DNA of 64,000 nt. It comes from Actinoalloteichus caeruleus DSM 43889 (lineage in GTDB: Bacteria > Actinomycetota > Actinomycetes > Mycobacteriales > Pseudonocardiaceae). A program made the position numbers and the translations under genes. Positions 57,670-64,000 of this stretch are shown here, piece by piece. The notes below the pieces were generated by a model. It searched no databases. It worked only from the letters and a program-made list of their open reading frames with translations, and had not been told where the DNA came from. The DNA lies in assembly GCF_000429185.2 (NCBI RefSeq), contig NZ_AUBJ02000001.1, forward strand, positions 4,402,001-4,466,000, read 5' to 3'. Positions within the stretch are counted from its first letter, which is position 1. Each line of letters begins with the position of its first letter.

Positions 57670-60395
57670 CGGCGCTCGCGCGGGAACACCCGGCGGCCGG
57701 GCACGGGCGGGGCGGGCCGGATCCGAGGTGGTTGCTCCGCCGGGCGACCGCCGAGCCCCGGCGGGTCCTCGACGAGTCCGCCCGCGTGCTCGCCCCGGGC
57801 ACGCGGGGCACCGCCGACCGTTCCCTCGTCGAACACGCCAGGGCGCTGGCCTTCCTGGAACTCGGCGAGCCGGCGCGAGCCCAGCACAGCCTCGACTCGG
57901 CGCGCGCGGCCGCGGTCCGCGCCAGGGGAGGCCCGGGGACGGCCTCGGGGTCCTCGCTGAGGCTCACCTCGGCCTGGGTCCGGCTCCGGCTCGGGGACAC
58001 CGAGGGCTGCCTCGCGCACCTCGACCACCTCGCCCGCCGCCCGGACCCGGGAGTTCGGGCCAGGGCGCACTGCGTGCGGGCGGTGGTGGCCTGCTCCCTG
58101 GGTGAGTGGGCCGAGGCCGTCGGACGGCTGGACCGCGCGCTGCGGGCGCTGGCGGCCAGGGGGGACCGGCGGTGGCTCGCCGTCGGGTGCAACGCCCGGG
58201 CGGTCGCCTGCGGGTACCTCGGGCGGGAACGGGAGGGTGAGCGAGGACTCCGGCGGGCGGAGCGCATCTGGGAGGCGTTGGGCGAGACCCCGCGTCTCGC
58301 CGCCTGCCGGGACAACCGCGGGTTCCTGGCGCTCCGGCGAGGGGACGTGGCGGCCGCGCTGCGCGCGTTCGACGGACCCACCGAACGGGCGGGCGGCCAC
58401 CGAGGGGACCCGGGGGCGCTGGTCGACCGGGCGGAGGCGCTGATCGCGGCCGGCCTCCTCCGGGAGGCTGGCGACGTGCTGGACGAGGTGGTGTCGCGGG
58501 CCGAGGAGTCACGGGATGACGTGGCACGGGCCGAGGCGCTCGTCACGCGGGCGTCCTGCGAACTGGCGCGGGGGCGGCCCGACCTCGCGGTCGGCTCCGC
58601 GCGGTCCGCGGCCAGGCTGAGCCGCGCCCGCCGGGGCGCGGCGTGGGTGGTGCTGGCCGACGCGCTGGTGTGCCGGGCGTCCCTGTCCCTCGGCGGACCC
58701 GCCGCCCCGGACCTGGCGGCCGCCGAGCGGGTGGCGATGGCGTGCCGTCGGCGCGGCTGGCACTCGGTCGCCGTGGGACTGCTGCTGGCGGTCGGGCGGT
58801 TGGCGGCGGAGCGTGGGGTGGCGCACGAGGCCGACCGGGCGCTGCGCGCGGCCAGCGCCACCGCGGAGGACTACCCCGGGGGCGATCGTCTGGTGACCGC
58901 GAACGGTCTGCTCGCCAGGGGCCTGCGAGCCCTGGGACGGGGCGACGCCGCCGCGGCCGGGCGCGCCGCGACCAGGGGGATGGCCGTCGTCGACACCGAT
59001 CCGACGCTCCGGGCAGCGGTGGAGCTTCGGGGGCGGGCGCTCGAGGTGAGCTCGGAACTCGCCACCGTGGGGCTGGTGTCGGCGGTGCGGGCCGGGGAGC
59101 CGGCCGCCGCCCTGCGGTTCGTCGAGCGGCACCGGGCGCGCACCGAGTCGGTCGGGCCGGGTGGGGATCGGAAGCCCCCGTGCCGGGGCGGCGGGCGCGG
59201 GGCCTCGCCGGGGCAGCCGGCGGTGGGGTCGCCGCCCTCAGCGGGAACCGAGTCCGGGCGGTGGTCGCGGGACGCGTTCCTGCTGCGCCGTCGCCTCACC
59301 GAGCTGCGGGCGGTCCGGCGGACACGCGGCGAGGAGTTCCCCGCGTCAGCGGAACGGGCGGTGGCGGAACAGGCGCTGCGGCGGGCGAGCGGTCAGCTGT
59401 GCGCGCCCCGCGCGCCGGTGCCACCGGAGGTGCTCCCCGACCTGTTGCTCGACCGGTGCCTGGTGAGTTTCTCGCAGGTGGGGGGCCGTCTGGTCGCGGC
59501 GACGGTGGTCGCCGGTTCCGAGCCTCGCTGGTGTGACCTCGGGACGACGCGCGAGATCGCGGCGGAGGTCGGTTACCTGCGTGCCGGCCTCGTCCAGCTG
59601 GTCGCCACCCCGAGGGGCCGGCTCCGAGGGGCCGCCGCCGGCGCCGTGGCGCGGTCCTCGGCCGCGCTGGACCGCGTCCTGCTCGGGCCGCTGCGAGGCG
59701 CCCTGGCCGACCGAGGCGTGGTGGTGGTCCCGACGGGGCCGTTGCACTCGATGCCGTGGGCGGCGCTGCCAGGTCTGGCCGACCGGCCGGTGGTCGTGAC
59801 CTCCTCCGTGAGCGCCTGGGCGGAAGGCGAGCGCGCTGGGCCTCGCGGTGCCGTGCGGATGGACGGCCCCGCGCTGTGGGTCGCCGGCCCCGGGCTGCCC
59901 GCCGCCGAACGGGAGGTCCGCGTCCTCGCCAGGAGGTTCGGTGGCCGCACGCTGGTGGGCGGCGCGGCGACCGCGTCCGCCGTGCTGACCGCCGCCCGCC
60001 ACGCCTCGCTGGTGCACGTGGCCGGCCACGGGGCCCTGCGGCGGGATCGCCCGCTGCTCTCCGGGCTGGTGCTCGCCGACGGCACCGTCTGTTGCCACGA
60101 CCTCGCGCCCGCCGGCGGTCGTGGCGGCCCCGACCTGGTGGTCCTGGCGGCCTGCGACCTCGGTCTGGCGTCGGTGGGGCCGGGCGGAGCGGCCACCGGG
60201 GTGCCCGCTGCCGTCCTGGCCGGTGGGGCCCGCACCCTGATCGCCAGCGTGCTGCCGGTCCCCGACGGCAGGACGGCGGCCGTGATGGGCGCCCTGTACC
60301 GGAACCTCGCGCGGGGCCAGTCGCCGGCGGCCGCCCTCGCCGGGGCGGGGTCAGCCACCGGCGAGCGCGGCTTCGTGTGCCTCGGTGTCGGCTGA
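57666..60395 (+). CDS. CHAT-domain (caspase-fold) protein with TPR-like repeats
   Basis: In this 909-residue protein, residues about 10-520 are an Ala/Arg-rich alpha-helical TPR-type solenoid (LAFLELGEPARAQHSLDSAR, WAEAVGRLDRALRALAARGD, FLALRRGDVAAALRAFDG). The C-terminal CHAT peptidase domain carries the dyad His788 (VHVAGHGALRRD) and Cys830 (VVLAACDLGLASVGPGG). RTLIASVLPVPDGRTAAVMG is the usual last strand and helix. It is cytoplasmic, without signal or membrane segment. CHAT proteases act in Gram-negative gasdermin and Craspase immunity and in eukaryotic separase; the substrate here is unknown. Its ATG overlaps the preceding stop, so it is coupled to the sigma operon. Confidence 0.93.
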   Translation: MTALAREHPAAGHGRGGPDPRWLLRRATAEPRRVLDESARVLAPGTRGTADRSLVEHARALAFLELGEPARAQHSLDSARAAAVRARGGPGTASGSSLRLTSAWVRLRLGDTEGCLAHLDHLARRPDPGVRARAHCVRAVVACSLGEWAEAVGRLDRALRALAARGDRRWLAVGCNARAVACGYLGREREGERGLRRAERIWEALGETPRLAACRDNRGFLALRRGDVAAALRAFDGPTERAGGHRGDPGALVDRAEALIAAGLLREAGDVLDEVVSRAEESRDDVARAEALVTRASCELARGRPDLAVGSARSAARLSRARRGAAWVVLADALVCRASLSLGGPAAPDLAAAERVAMACRRRGWHSVAVGLLLAVGRLAAERGVAHEADRALRAASATAEDYPGGDRLVTANGLLARGLRALGRGDAAAAGRAATRGMAVVDTDPTLRAAVELRGRALEVSSELATVGLVSAVRAGEPAAALRFVERHRARTESVGPGGDRKPPCRGGGRGASPGQPAVGSPPSAGTESGRWSRDAFLLRRRLTELRAVRRTRGEEFPASAERAVAEQALRRASGQLCAPRAPVPPEVLPDLLLDRCLVSFSQVGGRLVAATVVAGSEPRWCDLGTTREIAAEVGYLRAGLVQLVATPRGRLRGAAAGAVARSSAALDRVLLGPLRGALADRGVVVVPTGPLHSMPWAALPGLADRPVVVTSSVSAWAEGERAGPRGAVRMDGPALWVAGPGLPAAEREVRVLARRFGGRTLVGGAATASAVLTAARHASLVHVAGHGALRRDRPLLSGLVLADGTVCCHDLAPAGGRGGPDLVVLAACDLGLASVGPGGAATGVPAAVLAGGARTLIASVLPVPDGRTAAVMGALYRNLARGQSPAAALAGAGSATGERGFVCLGVG

Positions 60396-60491
60396 GGACC
60401 CCCGGAGTGGCGGGTCGGGGGGCGCGTCGGAGCCGGGGCGCGCTGAAGCGGGGTGCCCCGCCGTCCCGCCGGCGGTGGGACGCCGGCGTGC

Positions 60492-61682
60492 TCAGAGCCT
60501 CCGCAACCGGCGCAGTGCCTCGTCCAGCACCGCCGTCTTCTTGCAGAAGGCGAAGCGCACCAGGTGCCGCATCGGATCCGGGTTGTCGCAGAAGACCTGG
60601 ACGGGGATGGCCGCCACGCCGATCCGCTCCGGCAGCGCCCGGCAGAGCTCGGCGCCGTCCTCGTAGCCGAGCGGACGCGCGTCGGCGCAGACGAAGTAGG
60701 TCCCCGCCGTGCCCAGCACGTCGAACCCGGCATCGGTCAGACCCTCCGACAGGCGGTCCCGCTTCGCCTGGAGGTCCTTCCGGAGGCGTTCGACCCAGTC
60801 CATCTCCTGGCGCAGGGCGTGCGCGATCGCCGGTTGGAACGGCGCGCCGCCGACGAAGGTCAGGAACTGCTTCGCCGCCCGCACCGCCGAGACCAGTTCG
60901 GCCGGCCCGCAGACCCAGCCGATCTTCCACCCGGTGGTGTTGAAGGTCTTGCCCCCGCTGGAGATCGCCAGGGTGCGGTCGACCATGCCCGGCAGGGTCG
61001 CCAGCGGCCGGTGGACGGCCCCCTCGGGGGCGTCGTCGTAGACGAGGTGCTCGTACACCTCGTCGGTGATGGCGATCAGGTCGTGCTCCCGGCAGATCTC
61101 CGCGACGGCGGTGAGCTCGTCCTCGGTGAGCACCGTGCCCGTCGGGTTGTGCGGGGAGTTGAGCAGGAGCGCCCTGGTGCGGGGGCCGACGGCCGCCCGC
61201 AGCGCGTCGACGTCGAGGCGGAAGCGCTTGGTCGCCGGGTCCAGGACGAGGGGGGCCACCCTGCGGGTGGCGCCGGCCAACGCGACCGCCGCGGCGTAGG
61301 AGTCGTAGTAGGGCTCGACCAGCACGACCTCGTCGCCCGGTTCGACCAGGGCCAGCAGGCTGGCCGCGATGGCCTCGGTGGCCCCGACGGTGACCAGCAC
61401 CTCGGTGTCCGGGTCGTACTCGGTGCCGTACCTGGTGCTGCGGTGCGCCGCGATGGCCTCCCGCAGCTCCGGGCGGCCCGGTCCGGGCGGGTACTGGTTG
61501 ACTCCCTCGGCGATCGCGCGCCGCGCCACCTGCAACATGCCCATCGGGCCGTCGCTGTCCGGGAAACCCTGCCCGAGGTTCACCGCGCCGGTGCGGGTGG
61601 CCAGGGCCGTCATCTCGGCGAAGATGGTGGACGTGAAGGGTCGCAGCCTGTTGACGAGAGCTGGAGTACTCACACGTCGCAT
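60492..61682 (-). CDS. class I/II PLP-dependent aminotransferase
   Basis: The 396-residue protein has AVNLGQGFPDSDGP, GVNQYPPGPGRPELREAIA, VTVGATEAIAASLLAL, LLLNSPHNPTGTVL, ITDEVYEHLVYD and the Schiff-base Lys in LAISSGGKTFNTTGWKIGW. It resembles kynurenine/glutamine transaminases and succinyl-DAP aminotransferases, which cannot be separated by eye. Given the kynA-kynU genes 35 kb away, a kynurenine aminotransferase activity is possible but unproven. Its ATG is only 35 bp from the divergent DUF445 gene start. Confidence 0.94.
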   Translation of the reverse strand: MRRVSTPALVNRLRPFTSTIFAEMTALATRTGAVNLGQGFPDSDGPMGMLQVARRAIAEGVNQYPPGPGRPELREAIAAHRSTRYGTEYDPDTEVLVTVGATEAIAASLLALVEPGDEVVLVEPYYDSYAAAVALAGATRRVAPLVLDPATKRFRLDVDALRAAVGPRTRALLLNSPHNPTGTVLTEDELTAVAEICREHDLIAITDEVYEHLVYDDAPEGAVHRPLATLPGMVDRTLAISSGGKTFNTTGWKIGWVCGPAELVSAVRAAKQFLTFVGGAPFQPAIAHALRQEMDWVERLRKDLQAKRDRLSEGLTDAGFDVLGTAGTYFVCADARPLGYEDGAELCRALPERIGVAAIPVQVFCDNPDPMRHLVRFAFCKKTAVLDEALRRLRRL

Positions 61683-61717
61683 CCTGTCAGCCCGCTCCGT
61701 CGGGAAGAATCGGCGTC

Positions 61718-62977
61718 GTGTCCCAGCCTCTGCCCGATGAACTGACCAGGCGGCGCGCCCTGCGCCGGATGAAGGCCGTCGCCACCGGCCTGCTGCTGCT
61801 CGCCTCGGTGGTGTACGTGGTGGCCAGGTGGCAGGAACACGCCGGGGCACCGGTCTGGGTGGGGTACGTGCGGGCGGCGGCCGAGGCGGGCATGGTCGGT
61901 GCCCTGGCCGACTGGTTCGCGGTGACGGCGTTGTTCCGCCGGCCGCTGGGGCTGCCGATCCCCCACACCGCCATCATCCCCACCAGGAAGAACGAGATCG
62001 GCGACAGCCTCGGTGACTTCGTGGGGGCCAACTTCCTCGCCGAGACGGTGGTCCGGGACCGGCTCCGCCAGGCCGAGGTCGGGGCGCGGGTGGGTAGGTG
62101 GCTCGCGCGTCCGGACAACGCGGAACGGCTCACCTCCGAACTGTCCACTGCCCTGCGCGGGGCAGTCGCGGTGCTGCGGGACGACGACGTGCGGGTGGTC
62201 CTGGAGCAGGCCGTGGTGCGGCGGTTGGAGGAACAACCGTGGGGGCCGCCGCTGGGGCGCCTCCTCGGCCAGGTGGTGGCCGAGGGCAGCCACCACCGGC
62301 TCGTGGACCTGCTCTGCGACCGTGCGTACGAGTGGGTGCGGGACAACGAGGACACCCTCCGGCGGGTCGTGTCGGAGCGGGCGCCGTCCTGGTCGCCCCG
62401 TTTCGTGGACTCCATGGTCGGCGACCGGGTCTACGGGGAGGTGCTCACCTTCGCCCGGGCCGTCCGGGACGACCCGAACCACCGGGTCCGCCTGATGCTC
62501 GACGACTTCCTCACCCAGTTCGCCAGGGATCTGCGGGAGGACCCGGAGGCGATGGCCAGGGCCGAGCGGTTCAAGCGCGAGGTGCTGGCGCATCCCGCCG
62601 TGCAGGGTCTCGCGGCCTCGCTCTGGAGCAGGGCCAAGGAGATGCTGTTGTCCGCGGCGGAGGACCCGTCGAGCGAGCTCCGGACCCGGGTTCGCGGCGG
62701 GATCGAGTCGTTGGGCGAGCGGCTGGCCACGGACCCCGAGATGCGGGACAAGGCCGAGCGGTGGCTGGAGACCGCGGTGGTCCACGTGGTGGAGAACTAC
62801 CGCCACGAGCTCACCTCCCTCATCAGCGACACCGTGCGGCGCTGGGACGGGGTGGAGACGGCGAGGAAGGTCGAACTCCAGGTGGGCCGCGACCTCCAGT
62901 TCATCCGGATCAACGGCACCGTGGTGGGCGCCCTGGCCGGGTTGGCCATCCACACCTTCTCCCACCTGGTGCTCTGA
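61718..62977 (+). CDS. DUF445-family membrane protein
   Basis: The 419-residue protein matches DUF445 (YjiN/YheB): one helix near 20-38 (AVATGLLLLASVVYVVARWQ), the hallmark GMVGALADWFAVTALFRRPL, then GLPIPHTAIIPTRKNEIGDS. A long helical body (DEMRDKAERWLETAVVHVV-like) leads to a C-terminal helix with FIRINGTVVGALAGLAIHTF. The family is widespread in actinomycetes and its function is unknown. GTG 61718 has AAGAAT seven bases upstream and no ribosome site, so it may be leaderless. Confidence 0.94.
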   Translation: MSQPLPDELTRRRALRRMKAVATGLLLLASVVYVVARWQEHAGAPVWVGYVRAAAEAGMVGALADWFAVTALFRRPLGLPIPHTAIIPTRKNEIGDSLGDFVGANFLAETVVRDRLRQAEVGARVGRWLARPDNAERLTSELSTALRGAVAVLRDDDVRVVLEQAVVRRLEEQPWGPPLGRLLGQVVAEGSHHRLVDLLCDRAYEWVRDNEDTLRRVVSERAPSWSPRFVDSMVGDRVYGEVLTFARAVRDDPNHRVRLMLDDFLTQFARDLREDPEAMARAERFKREVLAHPAVQGLAASLWSRAKEMLLSAAEDPSSELRTRVRGGIESLGERLATDPEMRDKAERWLETAVVHVVENYRHELTSLISDTVRRWDGVETARKVELQVGRDLQFIRINGTVVGALAGLAIHTFSHLVL

Positions 62978-63037
62978 GCTCGGGACCGCCCCCCTCGGCC
63001 GGCCCGGCCTCGGGCGGCTGGGCGGGGGCGGCCACCC

Positions 63038-63535
63038 TCACTCCCTGGCGCGGTGCCGCCAGTTCCTCGACTTGGCCCGGTTGCCGCACACCCGCATCGA
63101 GCACCAGGAGCGGGACCGGTTGCGGGACCGGTCATAGAAGGCCCACAGGCAGGTGTCGGCTGGGCAGATCTTGACGCGGTCCCAGGTGCCGAGGACGGCG
63201 AGCCTGGTCGCGGTGATGAGCAGGGTCCCGATGGCGTCCTCACTGGTCAGGGCGGGTACGCCGTCGAGGAGCGTCACGGCGACCGGCCAGGGGCGTGGCG
63301 GTTCCACCCGCTCCGTTCCCGGTGCGCCGGCCGCCGCCCGGAGCGCGTCCCGCACCCGCCTGGCCGCCTGGGCGTCGCCGGGCTCGCCGAGCCCGCGCTC
63401 CGCGACCCAGCGTTCCCACGCGCTGCCCGAGTCGAGCAGGTCGGTGCCCCGCTCGGCGTCCGCCGTGTTCATGAAGACGATCAGGAGCTCGATCTCCGCG
63501 TCGTGGGGGCTCGTCACCGAGGGTCCCTCCGTCAT
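63038..63535 (-). CDS. CGNR zinc-finger (ABATE-domain) protein
   Basis: The 165-residue protein has an N-terminal ABATE domain (ELLIVFMNTADAERGTDLLD, WVAERGLGEPGDAQAARRVR) and a C-terminal treble-clef-type CGNR finger: ICPADTCLWAFYDRSRNRSR, then SWCSMRVCGNRAKSRNWRHR. The four cysteines should bind zinc and the basic tail DNA. Such proteins are putative transcription regulators. The ATG lies six bases after TAGGGT, so it is probably leaderless. It is divergent from the VOC gene. Confidence 0.93.
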   Translation of the reverse strand: MTEGPSVTSPHDAEIELLIVFMNTADAERGTDLLDSGSAWERWVAERGLGEPGDAQAARRVRDALRAAAGAPGTERVEPPRPWPVAVTLLDGVPALTSEDAIGTLLITATRLAVLGTWDRVKICPADTCLWAFYDRSRNRSRSWCSMRVCGNRAKSRNWRHRARE

Positions 63536-63547
63536 CGGTCAACCCTA
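63536..63547 (-). promoter_or_regulatory. leaderless -10 element of the CGNR gene
   Basis: On the minus strand TAGGGT (63542-63547), then TGACCG (six bases), then ATG at 63535. It has the same hexamer as the ROK repressor promoter. Confidence 0.62.
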
Positions 63548-63899
63548 GAACGTCCGGTCGTGTGATCCACCCGTTGCGCCCTCTCTGGCATAACCCCCAT
63601 AATCCTCACGGTGGTTGCTAACCACTGTGACGAGAACGGTGGTGTCGGCGCGAGGGTGGGAAGAACGGCGGTCGAGGTGGACCTGCTCATGTCCGAGCAC
63701 CGACGTCGAGTGGCGGGAGCCGTCGAACGCGCCCCGGTGGGCTCGGTGGCCTTGTCACCGGCCCGGACCGCGTGGGGGTGGCCGCGGTGGCTGGGCGCAC
63801 GTGCCTTCCGGCCTCGGTCGCCGGCCGTCCGACTGGCCGCCCGACCGTGCGGAACCGACGATGCGACCGGAACGTGACCGAGGAGAAGGGTGATGACCG
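63548..63899. other. 350-bp divergent intergenic region CGNR / VOC
   Basis: It contains a rightward -10-like CATAAT (63597-63602), the 23-bp palindrome at 63607-63629 and the ribosome site AGGAG (63881-63885). A frame from GTG 63611 is open to 63877, but its Arg/Ala/Pro-rich product is not convincing. Confidence 0.5.
63607..63629. promoter_or_regulatory. 23-bp palindrome, candidate operator
   Basis: CAC-G-GTGGTT-GCT-AACCAC-T-GTG is a near-perfect dyad with a 3-base centre. It lies just after the CATAAT -10-like hexamer and 71 bp from the CGNR start. It is well placed for a dimeric repressor of the VOC transcript, possibly the CGNR protein itself. Confidence 0.6.
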
Positions 63900-64000
63900 A
63901 TGAGTGAGACGGCCGCCTCCGACAGGCCCGCGACGCCGTTGGCCCTGGAGGGCTACGTGCTGGACTGTCCGGACCCGAAGGCGTTGGCCTCCTTCTACCA
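63900..64000 (+). CDS. VOC/glyoxalase-family protein, N-terminus only
   Basis: The 33 residues seen include ALEGYVLDCPDPKALASFYQ, the opening beta-strand and helix of a vicinal-oxygen-chelate (glyoxalase/dioxygenase-like) module. The gene runs off the window. ATG 63900 is the only in-frame start, because TGA at 63891 closes the frame upstream. The ribosome site AGGAG is better spaced for ATG 63893, which opens a 4-codon frame ending inside this gene, so the two starts overlap. Confidence 0.8.
   Translation, partial: MSETAASDRPATPLALEGYVLDCPDPKALASFY

Noticed and set aside
63611-63877. Possible leaderless gene from GTG 63611 behind CATAAT
   Set aside because: The start lies inside the palindrome, the -10 spacing is eight rather than six, and the product is Arg/Ala/Pro-rich with no family resemblance.
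1-64000. CRISPR arrays, insertion sequences, integrases, rRNA genes
   Set aside because: No regularly spaced repeats, transposase or recombinase motifs, or rRNA sequence were seen anywhere in the window.

Overview
The window is very GC-rich, densely packed DNA with many GTG starts, 4-base ATGA/GTGA gene overlaps and apparently leaderless promoters. It carries an XRE(DUF5753)/DUF397 pair, an EspG-type ESX accessory gene, a DivIVA-like coiled-coil protein and an LCP cell-wall ligase. Together these point to an actinomycete chromosome, most likely Pseudonocardiales; this is an inference from gene content, not from a marker gene. I see no insertion sequence, CRISPR array, rRNA or replication origin.

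Layout. 0-13 kb: small regulators (two small leftward genes facing an XRE/DUF397 pair), a secreted alpha/beta-hydrolase lipoprotein, a two-component system, a membrane protein with a helix-hairpin-helix tail, an eroded NmrA-type reductase facing a small F420/quinone-reductase-like gene, a GNAT protein and two tandem CNNM/CorC-type transporters. 12.5-21 kb: a xylose/polyol locus made of a ROK repressor divergent from xylose isomerase, a zinc polyol dehydrogenase and xylulokinase, followed by a Gfo/Idh/MocA dehydrogenase, a DUF6807 (PmoA-type) protein and a cupin. 21-30.6 kb: orphan trpF, a DivIVA-like protein, tryptophan 2,3-dioxygenase plus kynureninase, an LCP protein, two small genes, a TetR regulator and a Glu-Asp-Phe tRNA array.

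31.6-52.3 kb: a polysaccharide locus. It has a membrane phosphosugar transferase, a deoxysugar cassette (two C-methyltransferase homologues, nucleotidyltransferase, PIG-L deacetylase, epimerase, and an rmlC-type epimerase inserted in reverse), a Wzz-like chain regulator (apparently frameshifted), a Wzy/WaaL polymerase-ligase, three family 2 glycosyltransferases, a flippase, a secreted GH6 beta-1,4-glucanase, a family 4 glycosyltransferase, a WecG/TagA enzyme and a class III aminotransferase. An orphan EspG gene lies inside it.

52.4-60.4 kb: a PP2C-type phosphatase, then a divergent locus. Leftward are a 62-residue protein and a secreted proline-rich protein. Rightward are a cytoplasmic subtilisin-like protease, an ECF sigma factor, a small apparently frameshifted protein and a 909-residue TPR-CHAT (caspase-fold) protein. 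This two-protease/sigma module is the best candidate in the window for an uncharacterised system. 60.4-64 kb: a class I aminotransferase, a DUF445 membrane protein, a CGNR zinc-finger protein and the start of a VOC-family gene.

A recurring regulatory theme is a TANNNT hexamer exactly six bases before the start codon. It is seen at seven genes and implies leaderless transcripts.
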